NCBI GenBank assembly: GCA_030180135.1
Contig: CM058230.1
Location: 101,857,503-101,921,502, forward strand
DNA: 64,000 bases
From: Orychophragmus violaceus
Lineage: Eukaryota > Streptophyta > Magnoliopsida > Brassicales > Brassicaceae
Direction: 5' to 3'
Made by a program: the position numbers and the translations under genes. Shown piece after piece: positions 1-11,839 of the stretch (within the stretch, counting starts at the first letter, position 1; every line of letters begins with the position of its first letter). Below the pieces are notes generated by a model that was not told where the DNA came from, did no database searches, and was given only the letters and a program-made list of their open reading frames with translations.

Positions 1-190
1 TGTTGTTTCTAATTATATTTTAGTTGCTTTTTAAAAAAATTAACTTAAAACTTTATGGATAAACAAGATCAAGTTTTCAAAAATGTATAAAATGTGTACG
101 ATTCATCATCAAGTTTAGTTCGTTTGATATAATATTTCCAATGTTACCATTACCTTCTAATTCAGTTTTATTTGGAAAATTTATACATAG

Positions 191-1691
191 GAATGGAATC
201 CAACATAGAAAGAACTCATGGCAAGATGGCACGGCCGGCACAATGTGTCCTATCCCACCTGGTAAAAACTTCACATACCATTTCCAACCAAAAGATCAGA
301 TTGGTAGCTATTTCTATTACCCAACCACGGGTATGCACCGTGCTGCGGGTGCCTTTGGTGGCCTCCGTGTGAACAGCCGTCTCCTAATCCCAGTCCCTTA
401 CGCTGACCCTGAAGATGACTACACTGTCCTTATCAACGATTGGTATACAAAAAGCCACACCCAGCTCAAGAATTTCCTTGACAGTGGTCGTACTATTGGC
501 CGTCCAGACGGCATTCTCATCAACGGTAAGGCTGGGAAAGGCGATGGATCCGACCAGCCTCTTTTCACCTTGAAGCAAGGAAAAACCTACAGACTCAGGA
601 TCTGTAACGTGGGTCTCAAGTCATCTCTCAACTTTAGGATTCAGAACCACAAGATGAAGCTTGTTGAGATGGAAGGCTCACACGTTCTCCAGAACGATTA
701 TGACTCACTTGACGTTCACGTTGGTCAATGCTTTGGTGTGATCGTCTCGGCAAACCAAGAACCTAAAGATTACTACATGGTGGCCTCCACAAGGTTCTTG
801 AAGAACGCTTTGACTACCACAGGGCTCCTTCGCTACGAGGGAGGCAAAGGCCCTGCCTCTTCCCAGCTACCCACGGCTCCTGTTGGCTGGGCTTGGTCTT
901 TGAACCAGTTCCGCTCTTTCAGGTGGAATTTGACAGCCAGCGCAGCTAGACCTAACCCACAAGGCTCTTACCATTATGGAAAGATTAACATCACTCGCAC
1001 CATTAAGCTTGTGAACACACAGGGAAAGGTCGACGGCAAGCTCAGGTACGCGTTGAGCGGAGTCTCGCACACAGACCCTGAGACCCCTTTGAAGCTCGCC
1101 GAGTACTACGGTGTTGCCGATAAGGTTTTCAAGTATGACAGCATCTCCGACAACCCTACCTCTGATCAGATCAAGAACATCAAGATTGAACCCAATGTTC
1201 TTAACATCACTCACCGCACCTTCATTGAAGTCATATTTGAGAACCACGAGAGGAGCGTCCAGTCTTGGCATTTGGATGGCTACTCCTTCTTCGCTGTAGC
1301 GTAAGTGACACTCTACATCCTTGTTCTTGAATTACAAGTAAATCAAATTACCAACCCTAATTTCAGTTTCCTTCATTTTACATAAAGGGTTGAGCCAGGG
1401 ACATGGACACCAGAGAAGAGGAAGAATTACAACCTTCTAGACGCAGTGAGCCGACACACAGTCCAAGTTTACCCTAAGTGTTGGGCTGCAATCTTGCTCA
1501 CATTTGACAATTGCGGAATGTGGAACATTAGATCAGAAAATTCTGAGAAAAGATATTTAGGCCAGCAACTCTACGCAAGCGTCTTGTCGCCGGAGAAATC
1601 CCTCCGGGACGAATACAACATGCCGGAATCAAGCCTCCAGTGTGGTCTTGTCAAGGACAAACCTAAGATAAACCCTTATGCTGGAGCCTAA
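191..1691 (+). CDS. SKU5-similar (SKS) multicopper-oxidase-like protein, 3' part of gene
   Basis: Two exons are visible: 191-1300 and 1388-1691, with an 87-bp GT-AG intron (donor GTAAGT at 1301, acceptor AG at 1386-1387). The first visible exon starts after an AG at 189-190, so the ATG and signal-peptide exon lie left of the window and 1-190 is upstream intron. The reading covers most of cupredoxin domains 1-3, with motifs SWQDG, YFYYPTTGMHRAAGAFGGL, DYTVLINDWY, WHLDGYSFF and NCGMWN, ending in NPYAGA. This closely resembles Arabidopsis SKS11/SKS12-type pollen-expressed proteins, which are secreted or cell-wall-associated relatives of laccase and ascorbate oxidase. The C-terminal region has WHLDG and NCGMWNIRS where active oxidases carry histidine-rich copper sites, so catalytic activity is doubtful, as is usual for SKS proteins. 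No stop or frameshift is seen. The family call is firm; the exact paralogue is inferred. Confidence 0.93.
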
Positions 1692-2437
1692 TTTGTTTTT
1701 CTTTAATACTTGTATTTAACAAAACAAAAAGAGTTTGGTTTTTCTTTTGTTGAGACCAGTTTGGAACCGAACGGATTAATGTTTGTTTTTGGGGTCTTTT
1801 AATCATTTAATTCAAGTTATTAATTTGACTTAAAACGATATATGCTATTCATACGTACATGAATTAATTGAAATGTGTGTATGTATGTTTATCCCTTCAG
1901 TTTGTCGCCTTCTTCTTCGACACGATGAATTAATCATTCCTTGTTAGTTTAGTTACTTCGTTTTGGAATTCTTCTAACTTTAAATTCAAATTTAATTAAG
2001 TTTAATCGTGTTTAACTTAACCATGGTTTCAACTAATGAAATGAGCACCTAATGATAAGTGTATTCTTTAATTTGGCAGTATCGCATTGGTTTCCTTTCT
2101 TCACCAAGTAATCATTAATATTGAGTTCATTAAAGTTCACGTTGAAATGTAAGGAAATTCAAAAGATGCTATTTATAGATAGACAATAATGGAAATTAAA
2201 CTATAGTTGATATATAAAAATATAATGAACCGCATAGTACAGACGGAATGAAACCTTTCAAACCTAAAAGCTTTCTTTTCTCTCTAAACTTAAACTAGAC
2301 AGCCCAACTATTCTTGCTTCTTTTAACCGACTCTAGTGGCTTTCTTAGCACCGGATTCGGGATTCACACTTCTTTCCTTGTTTGTTTCTAATTGAGATTT
2401 CCGATATATCGATGATTTTTTATATTTGGAGGAAGTG
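1692..2437. other. Intergenic, AT-rich; SKS 3' flank
   Basis: No coding region or repeat is recognised here. The first part is presumably the SKS 3' UTR and terminator. The last part is the target into which the truncated LINE inserted; it resumes at 3568. Confidence 0.6.
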
Positions 2438-2453
2438 AGATTTTGTCGTGGTG

Positions 2454-3300
2454 GATCAGAATGAAGGTGGGAAATGGACTGCATTGTCGGTTCTGGTATG
2501 ATAACTGGTCGCCTTATGGCAGCTTGGAAAGCTATCTGAAGGAAGAGACAAACTCACGCTTAGGTATTCCGGACTCGGCCACGCTTGCATCTTTATTCCG
2601 ACATGGCCATTGGAATTTACCTGCTCCACGTTCGGAAAAACAAGTAAATATTCATATCCACTTAACTACTCTGAATCTATCTAATGAAGAGGATAGTTAT
2701 GCTTGGGTAGTGAATGGAAAGATTAGCAATCGCTATTCGACGGGAGTAATCTACAAGGAACTAAGAGATGAATTGGGGATTGTACCTTGGAGACAGTCGG
2801 TGTGGACAACAGGAGGCATTCCCAAACATAATTTTTTGGTCTGGTTATTTGTCCTGAATCGCAGCCCAACCAGAGACAGGCTTATTAGATGGGGAATTCA
2901 AACTGACCACAAATGCTTGTTATGTAATGTAGCAAGTGAATCAAGAAATCACCTATTCTTTGAATGTGGCTACTCATGGGATGTCTGGTCTCTCCAATCT
3001 TTGCGACTGGGATTTGATTCTCAAAGAACTTGGGACGGCTTGTTAACTCAACTTCAGAACCTGCAAGGAAACAAATATTACAAGCGACTGATTAGACTTC
3101 TCTGGCAAGCGAGTATTTACTGGCTGTGGATGGAACGTAACGGCAGATTACACAAAGATAATTTTCGACCATTTGCTATTCTTAGGAAATTGATCAATAG
3201 ACAGGTACATGAAAGATTACTTACCTTTCGTGATACAAATCCAGTGGCTTCCTCTGCGATGATGCAACTATGGCTGGCTTCCTCTCCAACAGATGTATGA
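2454..3300 (+). pseudogene. LINE ORF2 C-terminal fragment with zinc-binding reverse transcriptase domain
   Basis: This is an open reading frame of about 280 residues with no upstream reverse transcriptase, so it is a truncated remnant and not a gene. It begins with the VGNGLHCRFWYDNW region that follows the RT in plant L1-type ORF2 proteins. It then carries the zf-RVT domain: W.T.GIPKHNFLVWLF followed by C-x2-C-x8-H-x4-C (KCLLC ... NHLFFEC). The segment after that (LLWQASIYWLWMERNGR) is also typical of plant LINE C-termini. The first in-frame ATG is at 2461, but the 5' boundary is the insertion junction, so that codon is not a natural start. The frame is intact to its stop at 3298-3300. Confidence 0.9.
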
Positions 3301-3567
3301 TCGCCTTCAATCGATGATGCAGCTATGGATGGCTCCCTCTTCGATTGACCCTCGATCATGACATGCACTGATTATCAAACTGTCGCTCAAATTGGTCATC
3401 GCTCCTCTTCCTCTCAATAGTCTAATGAAAACTAGGTTTTGCTTTTGGGCTTAGTTTGTCATATTTTGTTTGCTCATTTGGGCTGTTCCAAATTATAGCC
3501 TTTGGGCATGTAACTCATTTTCTTTTCTCATGCTTTTTAATATGAAAACCTATTTACAAAAAAAAAA
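2454..3567 (+). mobile_element. 5'-truncated LINE (L1-like) insertion with poly-A tail
   Basis: The body is flanked by a perfect 16-bp TSD, AGATTTTGTCGTGGTG, at 2438-2453 and 3568-3583. The right copy directly follows an A-run at about 3558-3568. The content is the 3' end of a LINE ORF2 followed by about 250 bp of 3' UTR. Truncation at the 5' end with a tail and a long TSD is the normal product of target-primed reverse transcription. The perfect TSD suggests a fairly recent event. An imperfect tandem repeat of about 55 bp (about 3257-3286 and 3312-3340) spans the stop codon. Confidence 0.93.
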
Positions 3568-3583
3568 AGATTTTGTCGTGGTG

Positions 3584-4361
3584 TTTATACATCTGAAAAT
3601 TTTGACCTCCTTTTTTGCGATTGCAGAAGGATCTTGTGTGTAAGTTTGAGGCTTCATGACTTTGTCTGCTCGTTGTGGATGGTTGAGTTCGCCGGATTAT
3701 CTAGTTTTGTTTGGGGTTCTTAGCTTATGTATTGCTCTGGCCTTCTTTTCTCTTTGATGTGGTTTGTGTATGGTTCAATTTGGGTTTGCACGCACTTCAT
3801 GTTCTGTATCAGATCCGGTGTCCATGCATGCAGTGTGGGTGCGGCTCAAAGTGTGTGTTGATTTCTATTGAGCTTCGTCGACTTCAACTGGTTGTTCAGA
3901 TTTATTTATTTATTGTTGTTATTCCCTGTGATAGTAATCTTAAGTTTTGATGGAATTGTTTTCCGTTAGCTACGACAAGGCGTTGTTGGGTTTGAAGTGT
4001 TGATAGGTTTCTTCCTTGGTGAAGAATTGTTTCGAGGCAGGTTTTTCTTCGCTCGTTCTGGTTGGCTGTTATTTATCTTCTCTGCTTTTCATGGCTCACT
4101 CATGTAGCTTGGCGGTTTCGATCACTCTTTTGTCTTGAGGATATAAACCCTTCGGTATTCTTGGTTTTCTTTGGAAGATTCTTTTTCGGTTTGTCTCCAG
4201 TTTTAGAATTTCTAGATCCTATCGTAACAAAAAATGGTTTATCTAGCTTTTAGCTGTACAAAAAGATTTGGGTACATTTTTTTCAAGTTGTCTTTCTTTG
4301 AGCTTGTTTATGGAGATATTAAATCTTTCCGCCGGCGCTTTTGCTTTATCAATATATTAGA
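3584..4361. other. Unassigned T/G-rich region
   Basis: This is the continuation of the pre-insertion sequence right of the truncated LINE. It has short frames only (for example 3711-3950) with no recognisable domain. It ends at a T-run (4363-4374) that I read as the reverse-complement poly-A tail of LINE B. It may be an old repeat or transcribed non-coding DNA; I cannot tell. Confidence 0.4.
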
Positions 4362-4679
4362 CTTTTTTTTTTTTGAAAAGATGTTAAATTATTCTAACTA
4401 AAAAACATTTTTACAAGTGGTGCATTTTTTTTTCTAGAGTTCTAAGCTTGCGTAAAGCAAATACATGAAGTGAACAATTTGAAGAAAAATGCATATTAAG
4501 TAGTTACTCGATGGTTTGGCAGTCTCAATGCAAACCACCCCCATTAACCCTTCTTTGTATACTTGATCATTCATTCGATGAATTGCTGAGATTCAGTTAC
4601 GAACGCTTTTGTCAATGACTTTCATTAGAGCAGTCGCTGAACTTGGAGGGTTGTCATGCCTTCTTCCATTTCTCTCTTG

Positions 4680-4984
4680 CTAAAGGGCTGATTGAAATGT
4701 ATATTTAAGAAAAAAACCATATAGTCTGTCGCGGTGATTCTCTTGGATGAACGTCACAATTTCATCCCAATCTTCTGTGTAGCTCTGTTGCAGCAGACCC
4801 CTTACAACATTTCTCCAAACTGTCAAAATATACGAGCATGTGAAGAAGAGGTGTCCTCTGGTTTCCACCAGCTCATCAATGAAGACACACCCAACTATGT
4901 GCCCCGAATTCCACATTCTGACATTGTCTCCAATTTGTATATGATCCTTCAGCGTAATCCAAGAAAGGAAGGATGAATTTGGGG
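4680..4984 (-). pseudogene. LINE B ORF2 C-terminal end
   Basis: This minus-strand reading has a degenerate zinc-binding domain: a cysteine, then isoleucine where the second cysteine belongs, then TRGHLFFTC supplying the histidine and last cysteine. It ends in a stop at 4680-4682. About 300 bp of 3' UTR follows down to the T-run at 4363. Upstream coding sequence resumes at 52082 after removal of element A. The lost cysteine and short frame show decay. Confidence 0.75.
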
Positions 4985-4989
4985 TTGAG

Positions 4990-5406
4990 TGTTAAGTTCA
5001 GAACTCTGTTGTTCTCTCCGATCACTCAACAAGAATAAGAAAATTGCTCTGTAAGTATAAATTGTCATCTTTATTGATATAAAAGCTCATAAACGGAATC
5101 AGCTAAAGTTGTTAATGCGATCTCATGACGATCGCATCCGTAGGTCTCATGACGACGCTACTGATCACAACTTTAGCATGCCTAACCGAATGAGAGTGAC
5201 GACAAATATAAAGTACTTTTTGTGAAGTAACAGAAAACAAAATTAGCTTAAAATAGAAAATCCACGTGGTCGCAAAGCCTTTGCCCTCACCCGAGTCTTT
5301 GCTCCATCATATCTTATGTTTTCTTGCTCATTCAATGCCCATGGTTAACTCCGCTTCACCATTAGCCTTCCTCTTTCTCCTGAACTAGACCCTCTGCATC
5401 GTATCA
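4990..5406 (-). repeat. Element A 3' LTR
   Basis: It pairs with 51661-52076 in the same orientation. The integrase/chromodomain reading frame runs about 20 bp into this LTR, ending at 5385. The purine-rich stretch before it on the minus strand (about 5407-5420) is the likely polypurine tract. Confidence 0.92.
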
Positions 5407-6183
5407 ATACCGCGCCCAATGAGACGCAGCTTGTCCTCAATCTGAAAATACCGAAATTGTCGAGACAACTCCAATCCGTTAACCCACGAAGACTCACGAA
5501 CCAGCAATCCCAACCATTTAACCAACACTTCCAGTTGAGCGTCTGCAGTGTAACGAGTAGCTGTCACCTCAGCCAATTCCACAACCAGTTCACTAGTAGA
5601 AGAGAATGAAGTAGGTAAAGGAGTAGCCCGCAAGTTAGTTCCCACGACATCCTTAAGTTGTGAATCGTGGAAGACAGGGTGCACCTTCGATCCAACATGT
5701 AACTGCAAGCGATAAGCGACCGAGCCAATTTGCTCCAGTATAGTAAACAGACCATAATACTTAGTAGCCAGCTTCTGACATAACCGACGTGTTACTGTCT
5801 TCTGTCTAAATGGCCTAAGCTTTAAAAACACATGAGTACCCACATTAAACTCTACTGCACGGCGATGCTTATCAGCTGACTTCCTCATTTCTTTCTGAGC
5901 GCGACCCAACTGTATCTTAGAATCAGCCAACATTGCATTCCGCTCACGCAGCCTCTGTTCCAAGTCAAAATTCGTGGCGGAACCTTCTTCAAACGAGACC
6001 AGCGTAGGCGGATCACGACCATACACAACCTTGAAGGGAGTAGTCTGCAGTGCCGTGTGGAAGCATGTGTTGTTACAATATTCAGCCCAGTTCAAAAACC
6101 GTCCCCAAGTCTTTGGATGTGCCAAAGCAAAACACCGAAGGTACGTTTCAAGAAAGTGGTTCAATACCTCAGTTTATCCATCA
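5385..6183 (-). pseudogene. Element A integrase C-terminus with chromodomain
   Basis: After the stop at about 6170 the frame is open for 259 codons: NHFLETYLRCFALAHPKTW, TPFKVVYGRDPP, then a GPY/F-like region (FLKLRPFRQKT ... KYYGLFTILEQIGSVAYRL ... VHPVFHDSQLK). It ends with a chromodomain, ATRYTADAQLEVLVKWLGL followed by ESSWVNGLEL and FQIEDKL. Chromodomains steer chromovirus insertion towards heterochromatin, which fits the repeat-dense setting. The end overlaps the first 20 bp of the LTR, as is common in this lineage. Confidence 0.88.
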
Positions 6184-7131
6184 CTATGTGGATGATGCAC
6201 TATTTTGTACTTCAATTGAGTGCCTGCGAAATGAAAGCTTTCTTTCCAAAAGGTACTCAAAAAGAGAGTCTTTATCCGAGACGATGGAGTGAGGAAAACC
6301 ATGTAGTTTGACTACATTGCTCACAAACACTTCTGCAACATCAGAGGCACTGAACAAATGCTTCAGTCCAAAGAAATGGCCGTATTTGCTCAAACGATCG
6401 ACGACCACGAATATCACATTGACTCCTTTGGAAGGAGGAACACCCACAATGAAATCCATGCTGATGTGTTGCCATATCTGAGAATGGATGGGCAAGGGTT
6501 GTAGAAAACCAGCCGGAGACAGTGTAGATGTCTTATGAGTTTGACAGATCCAACACTGAGAAACATATTGTTGGACTGTTGAGTGCATATCTTTCCACTG
6601 AAAAGAAGCTTGAATGCGTTTCAGAGTCTTTAGCACTCCAGAATGGCCACCGCTAACTCCGTCATGATATTCCTTGAGCAAAAGTGGAATAAAATGCAAA
6701 GTAGCCAGGATGACCAGACGTCGTTTATACCAGACCCAACCATCAATGACAGTTAGACCCTTCTTCATGGGTTCACTGGCCAGTATCTTCCGCTTAGCGT
6801 TCTGAGTGTCCTCATCCTGCTCAATCTCTGCATAAATATCTTGCAGCTGAATGATAGACGAAACACTTAATGAAAGAAAGAGGCTACCTCCTTGCACTGA
6901 ATCTGGAAGCATATGTCGGGAAAGGCCATCAGCCGCCTTGTTATCACTTCCAGGTTTGTACATGATGTTAAACTGAAAGCATAACAACCGCGACAACCAC
7001 CGTTGATACTCAAGTGAAACCTCACGCTGCTCCAATAAGAATTTGAGGCTTTTCTGGTCAGTATGAACTATGAAACGTCGACCAGTCAAATAATGTTTCC
7101 ATTTGAGGATAGCCATAACGATTGCCATCAA
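6184..7131 (-). pseudogene. Element A RNase H and integrase N-terminal/core
   Basis: The frame reads KHYLTGRRFIVHTDQKSLKF (RNase H core, HTD), YKPGSDNKAADGLSR, then the integrase HHCC zinc finger (EYHD...GGHSG ... CWICQTHK). The core follows: WQHISMDFIVGVPP with the first catalytic D, VVVDRLSKYGHF, and HGFPHSIVSDKDSLF with the second D. Near 6270 the frame shifts. On the minus strand the next motif reads HSDG, then a TAA stop, then TEVLN: a glutamine codon of the usual DGQTEV has become a stop. The enzyme inserts element cDNA into chromatin; this copy is inactive. Confidence 0.88.
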
Positions 7132-7670
7132 TTCTCGTTCATTGATCGATTTGAGTTGTCCCCTTGGTGTTAACCCATAACTAAAGTGAGCAATGGGTCA
7201 CTTATTTTGCATAAGGACTGCCCCTAAGCCGAAGCCGAATGCATTTGTTTCAACCACAAAGACCTCATGAAAATCTGGTAGTGTTAGAACATGAGCTTCA
7301 ACTATTGCATGTTTTAGTAACAAGAAAGCATGTTGAGCCTTGTCAGACCACAAGAAATGGTACTTCTGTAATAGCTCAGTCAGATGTTTAGCAATCGCTC
7401 CATACCCTTTAACGAACCGATGATAATAACCCGTAACGCCCAAGAAACCCCGAAGGTCCTTGACAGTTTTCGGAGTTGGCCAATTAGTCATGGAAGTAGT
7501 CTTGGATGTATTTGTAGCTACTCCATCTGCAGAAATTATGTTCCCCAAATACTCAACCGAAGACTGTCCAAACACTCACTTCTTACGGTTAGCAAACATG
7601 CACTGATCCACAGATAACTGAAGGACCAATGAAAGATGTTCTTTGTGAGCTTGCATTGTCGGACTGTAAA
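7132..7670 (-). pseudogene. Element A RT thumb and connection to RNase H
   Basis: The minus strand reads SPTMQAHKEHLSLVLQ, then an in-frame TGA where related proteins have a residue (about 7576), then VFGQSSVEYLGNIIS ... TNWPTPKTVKDLRGFLGVTG ... FLWSDKAQHAF ... LPDFHEVFVVETNAFGFGLG. These are the RT thumb and the start of the RNase H domain (VVETNA in place of the usual V.TDAS). The canonical catalytic aspartate of TDAS is therefore N here. A frame break near 7198 precedes the next segment. Confidence 0.86.
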
Positions 7671-10600
7671 TGTAACTCCCCTTTCCCGTTCTCTGCTGAC
7701 CGTCGAGCTGACAATCAAACAAGAACATGACCGATCGAACCCGAGCAAATCGAACAGGAAAAGTTCGCCACAGGACGAAGCCAGAGACAGATCGGTTTGA
7801 GACAAAGGCTCGCACTAACCCATCCTTGACTCCGCTATCCTCACTTCCATAGTACAAGTTGATCGCCTTGCACTATTTCTGCGAGTTGTGTCGGTTCGGA
7901 CGAAACACAGTATCAGGAAAGCAAATTCATTTCTGAGTAAATTAAACGTCTAGCACAACGTTTAACCGTCACATTAAAAATCAATTTCATTATTACACAA
8001 TAAACACGCAAATAAATACAAAAGCGGCGCTAAGCCGAACCGAAAGAAAAGCCCAAAACCATCGAATCAAAACCCCCCGCCACAAGCCATCCCAAAACTA
8101 CACCGAGGACCTCCCGCGTCCGTCGCTGCTTAACCTAAAAACGCAAAAAGAGTCTAATGAGCGATCAAAGATCACCCAGTGAATCGGCTCCCCACTAAGG
8201 CTTCTAATCTATCTATCATCTATAGATTCCCGCCCGAAAACCCCAAAATAACAATCAGTCAAACAAAATAGCCGATCACGCACTACCACGTCGTGTCGAG
8301 CCCACACACAATCAATTGCCAAAAGAAAGAGAAGGCGATTAGAGGAAATGGGGAGCACTGCGGCACATGTTCCCGATTGCGACTTGATCTATCTACCGCG
8401 CACTACAAACTACACCAACACACCACTGGGCCCCTACGATCTAGGTAACTAACCCCCAAATCCTGGACATGGTAACTAACCCCCAAATCCTGGACGTCAA
8501 CACCAAGTCGAACGGCCAGGACACCGTTCTCTGTCCATCGATACGCGGTGACTCAGACTACCCCTAGATAGCCCAAGCTTCCATTCAGTCCGGCCCTAGG
8601 ACATGACCCCGTATTCTCCGGACCACACACCTACCGGCGTCACTCAGTAGGTTAACGCCATAACCAAAATCACCACGGCCCGGTTAGGCCACTACCCGAG
8701 GATCCAATTGGGTCGGAAGTACCGGAACGTAAACAAACACCTAGACTTGCGGGATCTAACGCACCCTAGAGTCCTAGTGCAGAAATGTAAACACGCAGAC
8801 TCGCTTGGACTCTAACAATCAATCTCAATCAATAACAACAGTTAACTCAACCCCACATCCCGCAAGTCTACTCACGTGCACCACCGCTCTGACTCGGCAC
8901 CGTACCGAGTCAGCACCACAACTTAACCGGTCCCGTGACCGAGATAAGCAACAACACGGACCGCTCGGCCCAACACCGAGACGATCTAACAGGCCTGCAC
9001 AGAAAATTCAACAACAACCACATAACAACACATTCACACAATCAACAGTCTACTCGGCCCAACACCGAAGTAGACACACAATCACACAAACACCACACAA
9101 ACATGCCTATTAGGGTTTCTAACGTCTTTTAACCAATTTACGCCCGCTACCTTGGATTAGCAGCTTGCTAACCCGTAGACGGTTCACCAACCACAAAACT
9201 TCTCATTTCTTAATATTTCCTAAGTATATTTTAACAGTCACCGATCCGTCGGTTTAGAGCTAGAATCTTACTAAACTCCCCGATGTCTCATCTTTCATTA
9301 CTTAATTCATTTAACCTCGGGAACCCCGATACCATTCCATATTCTATACGTTTGTTCAGGTTTAACTTCCGTATTTTAACTCGTCTTAATTCCCGTATAT
9401 AGATTCATTTCATACCGTTCTTTACTTATATATATGCATATACGGTCCTAATCATGCAACGACTATATGAATGCATCACGCAATATTACTACCAACCTAA
9501 CGACACTCAACAGGTTTAATCCGTTAAAGTCTAACATGCATCTTTAACCCTAGCCGGTTTAACGTTAATTCAATCAATCAATTCACAATTCAATTCATCA
9601 TAAACGGGTATGCATTCCTATCTCTACGGTTTCCCATTTATCGTTCTATATGCAACTACAGTGTTTGAGCCGACTCACAGTGATTAAGCAGAATGGCGAA
9701 CCGGATGCGGATACGATCTCCCGAAACCCGAACTAAACCCGAACCTCTCCGAATACTCGAACACAAACCCCGAGACTTCCCGAACACCAATCGCAACACC
9801 AAAAACCGGCCGTAGTCAACGCGTTGACCGGCGTTGACCGACCGTTGACTTTGACTCCGATTGACCGTTGACCACTCCGGTTAACCCCCCTGGCCTGTTG
9901 AACCACCAATTGGACTAAACCGACTTTAAATCAACCGGTTTAGCTAAACCGGTTTAGTTCAAACCGTTGACCGGCGTTGACCGAGACTCAACCGGTTTGA
10001 CTAAACCAATTCTTCCACTGAACCAAGGCTATACCAACTCAAACCCATCCCAAAACCACCCATGAAGAACCGCTTGAAGACTGGCGGCGAGAAGAAGTTT
10101 TTCGGCGACTTCCTCCGGCGTTGACCACGGCGGCAATGGCTTTTTCCGGCGACCTAGAAACTTATCCACCCACCAAACTGCTCAGCTTGATCAGATCTAT
10201 CCACTCATGACCTTGAATCACTGAAATATGTTGAAGAGAGAGATATATCTCACAAACCCTAATCAGCGACTGCTTCTTGGCCGGATTCCGGCGAGCTCCA
10301 GCAACGGAGGCGACGGTGGCTGACTGGAAAAATGAAGAGGAGGATGAGATGAAGCTTCTGGACTTTGTAGAGAAGGATTTGGGTCTAAGATGAAGAAGTT
10401 ATGGCCTTTCCTTGGGAGAGAAGTAAGGTTGACTCCTCAAGAACACTTGAAGAAACACTTGAAGATGCAAGAATCTTGATGATCTTTCTGGAAAAAAGAG
10501 ATGAATCTAATGATACTGAGAGATAGAGGAGGGAGCACAAGAGAGAGAGAGAGTAGAGAGAGAGTGAGATTCTTGCACCAAAAGGTGATTTGATACATTG

Positions 10601-11116
10601 TTCTCTTTTGGTGCATGAATCATTTTCATGCAAGGCATTCATAAGGGATAGGTGCCGCCTCCAGGTAGAAGACACTTGCCCTTCTGTGGTGAGTTTCTGA
10701 GCCAGCTAATCCACTCCTTAATCCCCTAATCTCTCCTTTATCCCTTTAATCATTCTTGTTTGGTTTACTCATTTTCTCGAGAATTGTTTTAGTAAATACC
10801 AAACGATTCCCTTAAATCTCCAAACTTCCATAAACTGATTCTCCTTGCTTTTAGATGAATTTAGCAATTTGAATCATCCCATTTGGAGTTTCCTAGCTCC
10901 CGTTATAATTTTCGGACCGTTTCTGCTCCGTTTCTTCTAAATCTGGTCTTGTAAATGTTCTTTATGGTTTATAAAGAGAACATTGGGATCGTCACGTCTT
11001 CCGTCTCGAACTTTGGCAAAATTACCATTTTGCCCCTGGTTTGGCAAAATTACGGTTTTGCCCCTGTTGACTTTTCTTTTGCCTGTTGACCATATTTTTA
11101 GATACGGGGTATCACA
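7671..11116 (-). mobile_element. Solo LTR S1 (3,446 bp) of a long-LTR family
   Basis: It runs from TGTAACTCCC to GGGGTATCACA with a 5-bp TSD GTAAA at 7666-7670 and 11117-11121. Removal restores the element A RT frame exactly (DDILIY / SPTMQ). It is the reverse-complement relative of S2: its first bases match the reverse complement of the S2 end. No internal coding region, PBS or partner LTR is present, so it is a solo LTR left by LTR-LTR recombination. It contains short GA tracts (about 10540-10570), a 26-bp tandem duplication (about 8444-8496) and a hairpin cluster (8889-9075). Short frames inside it look spurious. The family resembles gypsy elements with 3-4 kb LTRs; the lineage is unassigned. 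Confidence 0.9.
8889..9075. repeat. Hairpin cluster in S1
   Basis: CTGACTCGG (8889-8897) pairs perfectly with CCGAGTCAG (8905-8913). Further stems are GGTC/GACC near 8928-8940, CTCGG/CCGAG near 8964-8980, and GTCTACTCGG (9048-9057) with CCGAAGTAGAC (9065-9075). This corresponds to the hairpin array of S2. Confidence 0.7.
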
Positions 11117-11188
11117 GTAAATCAGAATGTCGTCAAAGAAGATCACCACAAACTTCTGAAGGTAAGGTCTGAAAATGTCATTCATAAG
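11117..11188 (-). pseudogene. Element A reverse transcriptase, catalytic FFDD fragment
   Basis: This 72-bp island lies between S1 and C1. The minus strand reads NDIFRPYLQKFVVIFFDDIL followed by IY. It holds the double aspartate of the RT catalytic site. It joins 18947 (C1 removed) on the N-terminal side and 7670 (S1 removed) on the C-terminal side, giving a continuous ...DDILIYSPTMQAHKEHL. Confidence 0.88.
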
Positions 11189-11826
11189 TGTTGGAATTGT
11201 GTCCAGTAATCTCGGTACTGTCTCTAGAAAGTAAGAGTATGTCAATGATCAGACATAAGTCATATAATACTGGGGTCATGATGGCTTGCTAGAGTCCGCT
11301 CATGATCTATAAGTCTTGGACTTATTGCCTTTATTATATGATCCCATATGGGTCACACGCCTAAGCTAACAAGAAAATGTGTAGGAACGGCTTAGCAGAA
11401 GTACGGTAAAAGTGCCAGGCATTTGTCGTACTTAGAGAGAGATAAATGGGTTTGATTAAATCCAAGGGATTTAATCAGATTGGTATTTGGGCCCAAAAGT
11501 CCAAAAGGGAAAGAGAAGGGTTTTATAAACTAAAACCCAAATCTCTTTCTCCCCAACCCTAGCCCCCAGCCGCGATCTCTCTCTCTTCCTGCGCCTCCCA
11601 CAGCTTGGTCTAGCAGCCTCTCTTCCTGCTTGGTGTGCGTGTGTGAACCTCTGGAGGAGTTATCACTTGGTGGCTCTCTGATCTCTGACCTGTTCTCTCT
11701 TTCCGCTGCATAAACAGGTAAAAGGTGAGATCCATTGTTGTTTCTATTCAAGAGAACCTAGATCCGCATGTTTAGGAACTATTAATCTGAGAATTGAATC
11801 TGGATTAACAACCAAAACATCCTTCA
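11189..11826 (+). repeat. C1 5' LTR
   Basis: Starts TGTTGGAATT, ends ATCCTTCA. The likely TATA box is TATAAA at 11524-11529. A pyrimidine-rich stretch follows it. Confidence 0.95.
11524..11529 (+). promoter_or_regulatory. Probable TATA box of C1 LTR promoter
   Basis: TATAAA lies about 335 bp into the LTR, before a CT-rich presumptive R/U5. The same site is found in the 3' LTR (18644-18649) and in C4 (59924-59929). Confidence 0.55.
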
Positions 11827-11827
11827 G

Positions 11828-11839
11828 TGGTATCAGAGC
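11828..11839 (+). promoter_or_regulatory. C1 primer-binding site (initiator tRNA-Met)
   Basis: TGGTATCAGAGC directly follows the LTR. It is complementary to the 3' end of plant initiator tRNA-Met and primes minus-strand cDNA. Confidence 0.9.

Noticed and set aside
3711..4253. Two hydrophobic frames between the truncated LINE and LINE B
   Set aside because: No domain, no start or splice support, and T-rich composition readily gives such frames.
8805..9132. Overlapping frames in S1
   Set aside because: They lie across the hairpin cluster of a solo LTR, are low in complexity (N, T, Q, H), and have no counterpart in S2.
11828..11839. TGGTATCAGAGC as part of a tRNA gene
   Set aside because: Only the 12-nt primer-binding complement is present, next to an LTR; no cloverleaf around it.
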